Assembly: GCA_950022295.1 (NCBI GenBank)
Contig: OX465597.1
Span: forward strand, 380,525,016-380,589,015
Source of the DNA: Bromus sterilis
Taxonomy: Eukaryota > Streptophyta > Magnoliopsida > Poales > Poaceae
Direction: 5' to 3'
Length of the DNA: 64,000 nt
Shown: positions 35,365-48,722 of the stretch, piece by piece
Layout: each line of letters begins with the position of its first letter
Numbering within the stretch: the stretch's first letter is position 1
Translations under genes and position numbers: made by a program
The notes under the pieces: generated by a model
Told to the model about the DNA's origin: nothing
Databases searched by the model: none
The model's input: only the letters and a program-made list of their open reading frames with translations

Positions 35365-36777
35365 TACTTACGATATCATTTCTTTGGCACGTAGACATTT
35401 TCATTATGCTTCCATATGCTGTTTAAGCTGTGACTGAGTCCACACCATATCAACCAAGGAACGAGCAGCGACAATAATCAAATAATGCAATAGCTTCGGT
35501 GAAAGCAAAGCCAAAATCGCATAACCAAACGATTGTTTAGCCAATGATGGATTTCGTGCCACCAAATTAATCAAAGTACTTAAGACGTTTCCAATAGACA
35601 GCAGCTCCGGCTAATCAAACAAAGTTGATTTGAGGGGACACGACAGGCAAAACAAGTTTACAGTTTGCCTTGCATGTTGCATCACAAGTCTGGAGCACAG
35701 GGCCATGCCCGTCTGGCGAGCCTTACACCCCCAGGGCAGTGTACACAACTATATAAGGTAGGAGTAATAACCTGTTTGCAATAGATTTATGCTTCCTAAT
35801 ACAAATATCTGAAAACAAAAGATTGCCAATCTACCAATGGCTGGATTATTCTGAATTTACAGATAAAAAACAAAAGCACTAAACCATAGGTGAATCTATT
35901 CTCTCGGAAGCAATTTACATCTTGGAGGCAGCCATCACAACCAACTGTTAAACACCCTTCCAGGTGCTTTAGTTTTCAGCCAATGATCATGAACCTAATG
36001 TGGGGACGGCTTCCTTAACAGATAGATAACCACTGCAGCAAAACAAGTAGCGCATCAGAAGAAAGTAAAGATTTTTTTTTTCCGCAAAACTACATGCATT
36101 TTGTGCAAAGTATTACAAAGTACAACCTTTTTAGTAACTTAATATAAGTCATTTTTTTACACCGTCATAGTGTCAAAAAATGCCAGATATTAAGTTACAG
36201 AGGGGATATTTCACAGAGCTGCAGATTTAAGAAGCCCCCTATTGTAAATACTCCAAACAAGGTTGAACAATTACACATAACCATACTAACAAACCCGGTC
36301 CACATGTTAGCCTCTTAACCCTGCGCTGCAACCCTTTACAGCCTTGGTGAAATCTCAAGTAGGTAGGTGCAAGACCAAGAGGCTCACAAGCAGGCCATGT
36401 TTCTTAGTATGGTAGAGTCAACCAATAATTCTAGAGATTCGAGATACAATAGCTTCTTCAACTGTACTTATCTTAAAGAATGCCCAAACAAGAAGTTATG
36501 CGAAGTATTTGTCCAAAATACTGATATTTTTGGGAAATTCACTAAAGAAACAGAAAGCATGAAACATGCATAGAGCATCTAGAGAATCTACTATCATTGA
36601 GCTAACAGATAAATGAAAAACCCGATGAAAACCACTGAAAGGAAGAAGAGAAGGAGTAATAAGTTAGGGCTGACTAAGACTGTTTGAATTTGCCTCACAT
36701 ATAACATGCTTGTTGGTACAAAAGAAATTACCTCATGGAGCAATACCCATTGCCGAAAATTGCCGGAGTCTTCAGTT
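35365..36777. other. Intergenic DNA and 3' flank of the NF-YB gene
   Basis: No separate gene is supported. The right part (about 36300-36777) is likely 3' untranslated sequence of the minus-strand NF-YB gene. A GT donor-like site (CATGAG/GTAATT on the minus strand near 36730) allows a 3' UTR intron, but no acceptor was fixed. Confidence 0.4.
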
Positions 36778-38205
36778 TCAGGCGTCCCCATTATGGTACT
36801 GGTAATGTAAATGGGAAAAGTGTCAGCTACAGAATATGATAATTGAAGATTGCATTACAGAACTGTATCAGTTTTAGCTTCAAAATCAAACTATAAAGTT
36901 GCAATGGCAAGTGATACTATGATACTTTACCTGAGGTTGCATATAACCCATCCCTTGGGCGTAACCACCATGCTGAACCATCTAAAGGAATATGAGTAAG
37001 TCAGTTTCAAGCAACATTAGGAGCAAAGTAACACGAGTTAGAAATACTAACCGCTTGTGCGTTTGAGCTAGTGGCACCACCATGGGCACCAATTATATCT
37101 TTCTTTACGGATCCGTCACCAGATTTTGAGGTCAATTTACTATCACCCTAGAGCAAAGTAATCGATAAAGAGGCTTGGTTAATATTCAGTACACACTGTT
37201 CACATACAGCATGCAGGATGAAACAGAAGCTTGCAAGGACATAATGCAGTCCAACAAAAACAAGTGGAAAATATGTACTAACAAGTTTAAGAGAGCAGCC
37301 GTATGTGGCATTTCTTAAATGTTAGAACTAGTTTATTGCTTGGAAGCTGGAATGGCCTTCATGAATGCAACTATATTTCTTTCAACTGACAAGAATGCAG
37401 AGGTCTGATTCATGTGTTGATGCGAGGAACTTGCATTATTCAAAGTATAGCTGTCATGTTTAAAGGGTCAATCTCAAAGGATCTAACGCAGGTTATGTGG
37501 CCAAAGCAGGCAGGAGTGCTTTAGGTTAATGATCAAACAAACCAGGGCTAAATGGAAACTCTCTTTTTTGGGTAAATGATTTCAGGTAAACAATAGCATA
37601 TCAATGACATCGCAGATAAATGGGTTAGAAGATCACACACCTCCATCTGCGATCACCGAGCCCGCCCAGAAAATCGCAAGGAAGACAGAGAAGCGAGGTG
37701 AGATGGATATATATATAAAACAAAAGAAATATTATTGTCTACGTGTACTGACAGCAGCGGTGAGCGAAAGCCATGATTACATCTCTGTACTTTTGGAGGT
37801 AGATCTTGAGGGGGTCTACGTACTCCTCGAACCCGAGCGTGGCCATGGCCCAGAGCAGATCGTCCCCGTTGATGGTCTTGCGCTTCTCCTTCTGGCACTT
37901 GTCGCTGGCCCTACCAAACCAAACGACAGCGAAAATCAATCACAACTGCTACCCCCCAAAGACAAAACCGAGGTCGAGGCAGGAACAGCGAGCGAGGAGC
38001 AGGAGGAGGCAACTGACTCGCTGGTGACGAAGGAGATGAACTCGGAGACGCACTCCTGGAGGGTCTCCTTGGCGTCCTTGGCGATCTTGCCGTTGGCGGG
38101 GACGGCCTTCTTCATGATGCGGCTGATGTTGGCGATGGGGAGGAAGCGGTCCTGCTCCCGGACCCCGCCGCCGCCGCGGGGGCTCCCGCTGTCGTCGTCG
38201 GCCAT
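36778..38205 (-). CDS. NF-YB: Nuclear transcription factor Y subunit B (NF-YB/HAP3)
   Basis: Histone-fold subunit of the CCAAT-binding NF-Y trimer; dimerises with NF-YC and recruits NF-YA or CONSTANS-type proteins in the nucleus. Exons in transcript order: 38205-38018, 37910-37781, 37147-37052, 36981-36931, 36798-36778; all GT-AG and in phase, 486 bp, 161 aa. The N-terminus is short and Gly-rich ([14 protein letters not shown]). The complete conserved domain runs from [19 protein letters not shown] (about residue 15) through the core ([38 protein letters not shown]) to KIYLQKYRD. The C-terminal tail is [17 protein letters not shown]..., ending MGYMQPQYHNGDA. The last coding exon holds only six codons and the stop. 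The start is the ATG before the Gly-rich stretch. A TATA-like box lies about 110 bp upstream. It is LEC1-unlike (general NF-YB group); exact orthologue number not assigned. Confidence 0.95.
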
Positions 38206-38315
38206 CCGTGGACCCAAAACCCTAGATCCATCGCGAGCAGATCAGGCCGCGGATTCGTCAGGGGCGCGATCGAGAGGAGAGAGGAGGGGACGGGAGGGGG
38301 AGGGATCGGACGCAC

Positions 38316-38323
38316 CTTATAAA
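38316..38323 (-). promoter_or_regulatory. Candidate TATA box of the NF-YB gene
   Basis: On the minus strand the sequence reads TTTTTTTATAAGG about 110 bp upstream of the start codon, in an otherwise GC-rich region with GA/CT-rich leader sequence. Position is suitable; no experimental support. Confidence 0.45.
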
Positions 38324-38329
38324 AAAACG

Positions 38330-39899
38330 CGCGCGCGCGGGGAGGAACGGAGGGGAGAGAAGGAAGGGTGGGGGGAGGGGAGGGGAGGAGACGGTGGTTG
38401 GCTGGCGCTGCGAGGAGGGGTGGGGAATGGGAGATCGGACGCTGGAGAAGGGGAGGCGGCCCGGGCCGGTGCGATGGGGAAGACGACGGATCCGGGCCGT
38501 TCGTCGGTCGGGGGATGAGAGAGAAGACACGAGGCTGCGGGTGGGGCCGCCGGTGGACCCGCGGGGGGTTAAAGTGCGCTATGATGGGCTTCTTGGAAGC
38601 CTATGTATGTATATGGGCTTTTTTTTGTTGAGGAAACATCATTGGAAGGGCTTTTGGGCTCTCTCTGCTCTTGGAAACAGAAAAGAAGAAGCTGTACAAT
38701 TTTGGCAACGGGACATGTTTCTATCACACCACATAATTTCAAATCTTTACCTAAACAAGATGATTTCAAATCTAGATTCAAGTTGGATTTTAGTTCTATG
38801 TTTGGTATGTGGTGGGAATTAGTAAAGGGAATACAAAAGAAAAATATTTCCACGTGAATTAGCCGGGGAGGCTGGAAAGAGATACGTGGGAAATGACCTT
38901 TTTAATTCCCTTTTCCCATCCACGAATCAACTTATGATTGAGTTGGTTAGGTGGATGGTTGAATCCTAGACCATCACAGATTTGACATTGGTGTCACATT
39001 TTCTGGATTTATTTCAGGCCATTCGGCGATGCATTTTCAATGGAAGGAGACGTTCTCATCGAACACGAAGTGATGACTTCGTTAATTTCAAAATGATGGT
39101 ATGTGAGCGTCTACGTTGTCTTGTGTTCTCTCTCAAAAAATAAATCCGTCTTTGGATTTCTGATGAAATAAATTGTGTGTAACTTCTGCACAGTTCTGTT
39201 CCTGAGAATACGTGTCAATTGTTAAAACAAAAATTCTTCATATTTACATAGTCTACGTGTTAAAATATGTCTTTTTATATTTTTGATGTAGTCAACATGT
39301 TTCTTGAATATTTTCCTGTTGTCAAAAACTTCATTTATACCAGAATGCAACTTCAGATACCAAACACAATCTCAGCTCAGCATGTCTTAATACATACTGT
39401 ACATTACTACCAAACTGCACTGCAGTTGCATGTACTCAGCCACACACACTAAATACTAATGTCAGCCACACCTCAACCAGCAAACGGAGGCAAAACCTGG
39501 CCAGAAGTCCACCACAATGAATGATGGTCCTGGCAACAGATGAGCAAGTACAAAGTAAGCAGATGTACAGCTGAAAAGTACACTGTTTAAGTATGATTTT
39601 GCATGACTGAGCTTGAGATTTGGTGCATGCAATTCTACGTATACCACCAATGCCCAAGCACAAACTAACCGAATTGACAAGTAGGGGCATATACCAGAAT
39701 GATCTCAATCTGGGGGAACAAAACTCATAACAGTTGCACTTCCCTTAACAGGAGCAAAATGTGACAATGCATAGTTTTCACCAACACGATCATAAGTTAT
39801 CAACTTAAAGAGTGCTGTAAACACAAAGGAACCATCCTCCTTGAACATCTAAATGACCACATACTGTCTACTCCATGCTTGCCAAGATGCAACAGCAAT
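38330..39899. other. Promoter of NF-YB and 3' flank of RPS23
   Basis: No gene supported. GA-rich and GC-rich sequence to about 38570 (NF-YB promoter side), then AT-rich DNA with scattered short frames in all phases and no family resemblance. The region just left of 39900 would be the RPS23 3' untranslated region. Confidence 0.5.
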
Positions 39900-41169
<1,270 letters not shown>

Positions 41170-41293
41170 GTTGGCGGAGGGGCTGGGGAGAACTCCGACG
41201 AGGCGGCGGCGGCGGCGGCAGGGGCGTGGGAGCGCGAGCTGGGAGCGGCGGCGGCTGCAATAGAGAAGAGGGGTGAGGGCGAGGAGGCGAAGG

Positions 41294-41301
41294 TATTTAT
41301 A
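41294..41301 (-). promoter_or_regulatory. Candidate TATA box of RPS23
   Basis: TATAAATA on the minus strand (within CCAGATATAAATACCTTCG), about 125 bp upstream of the start codon; the sequence between is GC-rich leader. Confidence 0.6.
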
Positions 41302-41309
41302 TCTGGCCG

Positions 41310-42236
41310 CTTTGGTGCCTAGGGTTTGTTTGTGGGGCTCGTTGCTTTGAGATCCGTGATGGTCGATGCAGCTACGGTCCTGATGTGCGGCAGGTGAGAG
41401 ATACGGACGCTGGACCTGGTCTGCCACGTGGACATATGTGCGAAGAAAAAAAAACTCTTGATTAACCCGCAGACCGATCTCAAGCATTATTTTCATCTTG
41501 TTTCATGTCTCGCTGCTTTGCTTGTTTGTCGGTTCATTTTAAAATCATTGCCTCGTATCTGTTGTATTTTTGCAAACGTGTTTACAAGTTCAAAAATAAA
41601 GGTTGTAATCGCATTTGGAATTTGATATTTATCATAGTGTAGCTATTCGAGGTTATCGCTTATGATGTCGTTATGCTTTCTAGACTTCTTTTTTTCTTTG
41701 CATCTACTTTATTCTAGAACCTGTAATGTAAAGATAAGGATAAGACAATGATGCTCGTCATCTTTCTAATGAAAAAAAAAACTTCAAGCTCTGCTTTAAA
41801 GAGAGAGAAAAAGACATTGCATGAATTTTCATGTTCTTCAAACTACTTTAAATTGTTTCTTGAATATGTACAGATAATATACATACGAAATATCTCTACT
41901 AGTACTTTTACAGAAAGTTGAGATTGTATGTTCGTATATTTAGTGGTGGAGCTACGGACAACATATTGGCGGGACTATGCTTTGCTAAGCTAAAGGAAAG
42001 TTTGGTTTGTTTTATTCTTATAAGCTAAAATTTATCTCTACGTCTAGTACTTTGATCATGGTTGTGCGGGTCACAAGCCCATCACTGTGCACATTCAACT
42101 CCCTTTTTCATCGATCATTAGTCGATCCTCACCTCTTCTTTTATAAAGATAGTCAAGTCATGATTAACAATAAATTAAATCAATATTTGATAAGTGTTAC
42201 GTCAAATGATGGTCACGCACGATAAGTGTTGCATCA
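41310..42236. other. Intergenic DNA between RPS23 and the retrotransposon nest
   Basis: AT-rich, no coding signal in either strand and no recognised repeat. It includes the RPS23 upstream region at its left end. Confidence 0.5.
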
Positions 42237-43515
42237 TGTGACACCCTGGATTTTGAAACTTTATTTTTTCTAAAACTTTCCTGATTTATTTCTGGATTTG
42301 CCATTTGGTTTGGATTTCTGAGCAACTCTTTGGACTTGAACTTGAGCATATCTTCTTTTCATGCTCAAGTGACCCTTGATTCCAAGATTTTCCTTTGTCA
42401 TCCCTTGATCCACCCATCCAAGCCACCATTTGATTCAAGCCATATATTCCTTTTTCCAATAAAAGGAATATTCCTATTATTTGAGGATTGTGAAGCAACC
42501 CCTATTTTTATTGCTCCATAAATCCCCAAATAATTCCCACCTAGCCTTGATGTCATATATTGCCAAATTATCCAAAAACATTGCATGGCCCAAGTGGACT
42601 TTCCCTCTAGAAAAACTCATTTGTCTGTGGGGGCAGAATGGAGCTTTGTGAAGGAGGTATCATTTCTCTTGATCCATTGCTGGTGAAAAATTTTGTGCAT
42701 GCTATTGTGATCATATCATGAGCCTACACCAAATTCCACCATCGTTTGCTTTGCCAAACTCTTACAATAAATTCTCAAAGTGTGGATGCAGCAAGGGGGC
42801 ATTGTGAAGCAAGTGGAAGCTAGGGGATCCCATTTGCCTTGAAACTTTTTGGGCATGATCCCAACACCAAATAACTCCAGAAAACCACATTTGAGCCAAA
42901 TACCATCCACCGTGTTAGTGCATCATCATGTGGAAGTTTCTGGCCAGTGGACAACCTTGTGAAGCAAGTGCTAGCTAGGAAAATCCCATAGTCATGAAAC
43001 TGTACACACATGAGCACCACCCCAAATAACCCCATGAAACCAAAATTCAGACCAATACACCAAGCCAAAGTGAGGCTAGCTTCATCAACATGTTTCTGGT
43101 CCATTTGGCACTTTACAAAGGGAGTATATGTTTCCTTTGGCCATTTGGGCTGCAAACCTCCAGATGGCTAGTCCTTACAAGACCAGAGACATGTGACAAC
43201 CTGGATCTACTCCAAGCCCCACCAATTGAGCCCAGATTGCCTCCCAATTTTGCAACAGTGAACTTGTAAGTGAAGATGTGATCACCCCATTGCTCCCCTT
43301 GACACTCCAAATGTTCCATTGTACTCAGCACCAGAAGAACCACACCCCAGACATGCTGCGGCCAGGATGCAACCTCCCCTGGATGCCCCAGGACAGGGTG
43401 GCCACGCCCTGGCATGCACATGGCGTGCTCTCGCCACGCCCGAGGCCACCCCGACATGTCCACCTCGCGCTCCTGTGCTCCAGCGTCGCCTAGTTGATGT
43501 CCTGCCACGTGATGG
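42237..43515. mobile_element. Gypsy-type LTR fragment with internal duplication
   Basis: It begins TGTGACACCCTGGATTTTGAA, a start typical of long grass Gypsy LTRs. Between about 42630 and 43140 a block recurs two to three times in degenerate form, with landmarks gtgaagcaagtg(g/c)(a/t)agctagg, atcccat, catga(a/t), accccaaataa and atgaaac/gaaaac. The right end runs into LTR DNA of a different family near 43515-43525, so it is truncated there. No coding domain. Confidence 0.5.
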
Positions 43516-43524
43516 TGGATATAT

Positions 43525-44163
43525 CTACCCTCGTTGGTTACCCCAAGTGGAAGGTGAGATGTAGGATAGTGGCAAATTTCCCTCGGTGAAGATATCAAGG
43601 TTTGTCTCCAGTAGGACTCGGAGATGATAAGTAGGTGTCAATGGCGTAACTGACGTGGAACTGCACACAACACAAATAACTTTGCTTCCCAAGGAGTACA
43701 GAGAGGTTGTCAATCTCTCCGGCCTTGATGTTCACAAAGGATCAACGCAACAGATAATAATGATAATGGTAGCAGCTATAAAGTAAAAGCATGAAAATAA
43801 ATGAGCGTGTAAATAGTGATGAGAATATGGATCGGGGTCCCGTGATGTTCACTAGTGATGTCTCTATCCCAAAAGACGATAAAACTGCTATGCGAGGTAA
43901 ACAAATTACTGTTGGGCAATTGTCAGGATTAAAAACGCACCGCAATGCTAACTATGCTACAAAGAAAGGACGAAATTCAAAAGCATGGGCGGTACGCCAA
44001 AATAAGTAGACCGAAATCCAACTGCATCTACTACTAATCATCCACCTTAAGATATCTATCCAGAACATCTCGCTCATATTAAGTTGCGAGCCCCACCCAA
44101 AGTGTAAACCCAAAGCAACAGACAACTGCATTAAAGAAGCACTTTGCGTAAAGTAAACAATCC
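43525..44163 (-). mobile_element. Truncated LTR (family of the 46.9-kb element), minus orientation
   Basis: The sequence from ctcgttggttaccccaagtgg to tttgcgtaaagtaaacaatcc is the reverse complement of the distal part of the LTRs at 46940-48557 and 52700-54306 (landmarks: agatgataagtaggtgtca, agaggttgtcaatctctccgg, gatgttcactagtgatgtctct, ccaaaataagtagaccgaaatcc). Both ends are missing: the LTR end before 43525, and everything beyond the tttgcgtaaag...tccttac segment at 44163. Confidence 0.85.
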
Positions 44164-44164
44164 T

Positions 44165-44619
44165 TACAACGGCTGACGAGGGGATGAGCCCACGACTCCT
44201 GCGTATGAAGATACATGGTTCATACAAAGACAGAAGGCCCGCTGGAAGCCTCGACAGGCCTACGGCTGGCCCACTCAAATCATCGACGTAGGAGTCCGCT
44301 ACCAACATGGAAGTCGAGACTTGGCGTTCAAGCCGAAACTAGTTTAGGAAATCATCCTTGTAACCTGAGATGGACTCCCTGAGACCCAGCCTAGTATATA
44401 AAGGCTGGGAGGGGTGACGGCTCAGGACATCCAATCTACAATCGACACCTCCGGTCTTGAGCGAACTCGCCTTGACCTCCACTGTAATCGCCCCCCACAT
44501 AATACAATCAAGCAGGAAGTCCTTCTCCTGTTAGCCGACGAGTACCGCCAACTTGTTCCTTCTCTACGATCTAACCCAGGGTCCCTGACCATGGGATTTG
44601 TCGAGTCTGATCCTCGTCA
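44165..44619 (+). mobile_element. LTR (partial) of the host Gypsy element
   Basis: It is joined abruptly to the preceding LTR fragment. It contains a TATA box in ctagtatataaaggctggg (44395-44403) and ends CCTCGTCA at 44619, two bases before the primer-binding site at 44622-44640 (tggcgccatctgtgggaac). The 5' part of the LTR is missing. The same LTR lineage occurs at 21483-21956 in the opposite direction. Confidence 0.7.
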
Positions 44620-44640
44620 ATTGGCGCCATCTGTGGGAAC

Positions 44641-46939
44641 TACACAGGTTGGAATCACGATCTTGGCGGTCCCGTCTTCAGCAAGTCACAACTCAAGGGC
44701 TCGAGCAAGATCCAGTCCACTCGAAGAACTCAAGTTCATCGCAGACCTCTTCATCGCACCACCAAGATTGCTCGGCCCACAGCTTGGTCAAGTTCGATCT
44801 TTTGGTGACTACCAAAGTCGTCACCGGCGGAAAAGAACTCGACGATCCAGAAAGCAAGCGCAAACCGCGACCACGAAGCCAGCCAAGACGCTGGAACAAG
44901 TACAACAAGTCTGCATTGAAATCCCACTCGAGGAACCGCAACGCTTCACAGCAGCTTTGGACACCACTCGAGCACCCGCCGCCACCCGGACACCAGCCAC
45001 GGGACACGACTACGACTCCGAAACTCAGTTCGGCGAGTACTACGACCCAGATCAAAGACCAGATGAGTTCGCCAAGTTTATTCGGAACCACTCGATCAAC
45101 GACGGAATAGATCTCGACACAAGGTTCCACTCCCGTTCAGAAGACCACTCGCACTCGTTCCTAGTCACAAGAAGAACAAGGCACGCCGGCTCCAGCAAGC
45201 TCACAGCCAAAGAACAGCTGGATGGACCCTACACAATCCACTGTTTCGAAGACGACTGGGGGCGCCTTAGAGCAGGCCACACCCTGAGAGATTGTCGTCT
45301 GTTCACCGAACTCTCCAACAGACTCAAGGAAGAGAAGCAACGCGAAGCCAAACGGACTCGAGGAACCGCGCAGCCGCCAGCACCCAATACAGAAGAGCAA
45401 TACCCTCTGTCTCATGGAAGGGTCTGCATGACCCAAGAAGGACGACCCTCAAAAGCAAAACAGGACGCCCACACCCTGCAGACCCGAACAGCCGAGGACC
45501 TAAAAACGGCAGAAACCTACCATCTGTATGGCTCAGAGACCAACATTACCTTCTCACAAAGCGATCACCCACCCGCGATTCCAAGGCCAGGGCACGCACC
45601 ACTGGTCCTCGGCGCCCAGATCGGTGGTTACGACATGGGCAGAGTTTTCATGGACGGGGGCAGCAGTTTAAACATAATCTTCACCAGCACCTTGTGCAAG
45701 ATGCTGATTCCGCGATCAGTCTGGAAGAAGTCAGGCGTCACGCTCTACGGCGTAGTTCTAGGCGAAGCAGCCGCCTCCCTCTGAACAATTGAGCTCGATG
45801 TTGTCTTCGGCGGTAGGGGCAACTTCGCAAGAAAAGTCCTCGAGTTTGAAGTAATCGACTGGCAGTCCCAATACCACACCATACTCGGGCGGCCCGCATT
45901 CGCTCAATTTATGACGGTCCCGCACTATGCGTACCTCAAGCTCAATATGCCAGGGCCCTCAGGGATCATTACGGTCAACGGGAGTTTTATCAAATCAGAC
46001 CAATGCGACCGCGATTTTCACGAAGTTTTCGACACGTTCGGAGCTCAGCAGCAGCTCGAAGAAATAGCCATGGTGACAGGCAAGAGCATTTTTCCACTGG
46101 CAAGCAGAAGCGAATCAAAAGAATTTACTCGCGACTTCCGCGCAGACAGCGACACAGTCGCCCATCAGGTGCACCCAACGGACCCGGACAAGACGGTCCG
46201 AATCTACGCCCATCTCTCAGAAGAACAAGCAATTGTCCTCATGGTCTTCCTCCGCGAGGAGTGGGAAGTTTTTGCCTGGTGCCCGGCCGATATGCCCGGA
46301 ATACCACGGGAGTTCGCAGAGCACGCACTACACATACATCCAAACACCAAACCGGTAAAGCAGGCGTTGCGCAGATTCTCAGAACCCAAGCGCAAATCCA
46401 TTGGAGAAGAGGTCAATCGACTACTCGACGCGCAATTTATCCGGAAGACGAGGAAGGCCACCTGGATCACAAACCTAGTCTTAGTACCTAAAAAGGACAC
46501 TGACGTACTACGCATGTGCGTTGACTACATGCCCGTCAACAAACACTGCCCAAAGGACCACTTTCCTCTACCAAGGATAGACCAGATAATCGACTCTACC
46601 GCAGGATGCGACCTCCTGTCTTTCCTCGACGCCTACTCAGGATACAACCAAATCAGGATGAAGGAAGAAGAAGAAGAACACACCTCGTTCATCACACCCT
46701 ACGGCGTATTCTGCTACAGGACAATGCCTTTCGGACTAAAAAACGCCGGAGCCACGTACCAACGGATGATGCAAGCATGCTTAAGAGACCAAATCGGCAG
46801 AAACGTCCAAGTCTACGTCGACGACATCGTCATCAAAACTTACAGCGCAAACACACTACTCGACGACCTCCGCGAATCCTTTGCAACACTCAACAAATAC
46901 ATAATCAAGCTCCACCCAAAAAAGTGTGTGTTCGGCGTC
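44641..46939 (+). pseudogene. Gypsy polyprotein: gag remnant, protease, reverse transcriptase (part)
   Basis: The frame is open from 44414 to a TGA at 45782-45784, then resumes to 46939. The gag part is short, with a degenerate zinc-knuckle-like HTLRDCRLF near 45290 and no recognisable capsid core. The protease has the retropepsin motif MDGGSSLNIIF (about 45650-45683) just before the stop and continues after it with YHTILGRPAFAQF. Reverse transcriptase follows: WEVFAWCPADMPGI, RKATWITNLVLVPKK, RMCVDYMPVNKHCPKDHFPL, DLLSFLDAYSGYNQI and catalytic YVDDIVIK (about 46814-46837). The frame is cut at 46939 by the inserted element and continues at 54312. The stop inside the protease and the gag deletion make it non-functional. 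Confidence 0.88.
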
Positions 46940-48557
46940 TGATACGTCCAAAACGTATCTATAATTTCTGCTTGCTCCATGCATGTTTTGTGTGATATTG
47001 CTATGATCTAGATACACTTTCATACACTTTTGATCATATTTGGACTAACCTATTAACTTAGTGCACCCCAGTGCCAGTTCCTGTTTTCTGCTGTTTTTCT
47101 ATTTCAGTTTTCCGCCATATAAAAAGTGCCAGAAAAATTCTGGGAAAAATACAGGAAAAATCAGCGTACAGGAAGCTTCGAGAAGAGCCCGGGAGGGGCC
47201 AGAGGGGAGCCAGGGGGCCCAGGCGGCCACCCGGCGCGGCCCCATCCCTGGTCGCGCCAGGGGGGCGCCTGGGGCCCCTAGTCCACCTATGGCTGCCCCC
47301 CTTCGCCTATTTATTCTCCGTCACGGGAAAACTCCAGAAGAGGAACCCTATTCGGCAAACTCGCCTTTGTTCCGCCGCCGCCGTGCTTCCGAAATCGGGA
47401 GCACCAGAAGACCTCTTCCCGGCACCCTGCCGGAGGGAGGATTGACCTCCGGGAGTCTCCTCTCCACCATGGATGCTCCCCGGATGTCTCGTGAGTAGTT
47501 TTCCTTGGACCATGGGTCCGTGATCAGTAGCTACGTGATGTTCTCCTCACCTCTTTGATCTTCATTGTTTAGACCTCGTGAGCTGCCCTACATGATCGAG
47601 GCACCTTTGTAATATTTCTGTTGTTGCTATGCTGAGTTTGGAGGGATCTGATGGATTATGAGATTATGTTCAGATTGTGATAGAGTAATATATTTGGTTT
47701 TTATCTCTTATATTTTTGTTCCTAAGTAATTCTTGCATGTTCTCCGTTGTTGTTTATTGCTTTGGCCAAGTAGTAGGTAGTGACTCCAAGAGGGAACGTT
47801 GTGCTAGATTGTGGGTTCATGCCCCCCGATGACACGCTTGAGTGACAGAAACATGAGTCTAGGGGATGTGCTGTTGCCACAAGGGGGAAAACAACGGTGC
47901 TTGTAACCGCGGTTACAAGGATTGTTTACTTTACGCAAAGTTCTTTTTAATGCAGTTGTCTGTTGCTTTGGGTTTACACTTTGGGTGGGGCTCGCAACTT
48001 AATACCAGCAAGATGTTCTGGATAGATATCTCAAGGTGGATGATTAGTAGTAGATGCAGATGGATTTCGGTCTACTTATTTTGGTGTACTGCCCATGCTT
48101 TTGAGCCTCTTCCTTTCTTTTGTAGCATAGTTAGCATTGCGGTGCGTTCATAATCCTGTCAATTGCCCTTCTGTAATTTGTTTACCTCACATAACAGTTT
48201 TATCGTCTTTTGGGAGAGAGACATCACTAGTGAACATCACGTATCCCGGTCCATATCCTCATTATTATTTCCAAGCTATATTTACTTTACTGCTTTTACT
48301 TGCTATCATTATCCCTTGTGTTTTATCCTTTGTGAACAACAAGACCGGAGAGATTGACAACCTCTCTGAACTTCGTTGGGAACAAAGTTATCTGTGTATG
48401 TGTGCAGGTCCGCGTCAGTTGCGCCGCTGACACCTACTTATCATCTCTGGAGTCCTACTGGAGACAAACCTTGGTATCTTCACCGAGGGAAAACTGCTGC
48501 TGCACTACATCTCAAACCTTCCACTTGGGGTAACCAATGAAGGGCAAGAAGCCATCA
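46940..48557 (+). repeat. Left LTR of the non-autonomous element
   Basis: 1618 bp with TG...CA ends. GC-rich segment at 47170-47480 and AT-rich distal half. Short open frames inside (for example 47061-47498) are repeated in every copy of the LTR and show no family resemblance. Confidence 0.95.
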
Positions 48558-48568
48558 AGCAAGTTTTC

Positions 48569-48586
48569 TGGCGCCGTTGCCGGGGA
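48569..48586 (+). other. Primer-binding site
   Basis: Sequence tggcgccgttgccgggga, 11 bases after the LTR end, of the kind common to Triticeae Gypsy elements. The corresponding site of the minus-strand relative is at 62200-62217 with one change (gttgctgggga). Confidence 0.8.
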
Positions 48587-48722
48587 CTCTGAGTGCTAAG
48601 ATAGGGGAGTTGCACACTACCCTTTACCTTTGTTTTTTTAGTCTTGTTAGTTTACCTTTCAGTTTTTAATTTTGTGTCCCTTATCAAAAATACAAAAAAT
48701 ACCTACTAATGCTATCTTCACC

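Noticed and set aside
37604..38518. 304-codon plus-strand open frame
   Set aside because: It runs antisense across NF-YB exons 1 and 2, their intron and the GC-rich promoter; the real coding evidence is on the minus strand and no domain appears in the plus frame.
44598..45130. Alternative frames on both strands within gag
   Set aside because: They overlap the gag/protease frame that carries the recognisable retropepsin and reverse transcriptase segments downstream.
47061..47513. Frames of 124-145 codons and the matching ones at 52821-53262 and 59248-59660
   Set aside because: They lie in the GC-rich part of the LTR and repeat with every LTR copy; Pro/Arg/Gly-rich without any domain.
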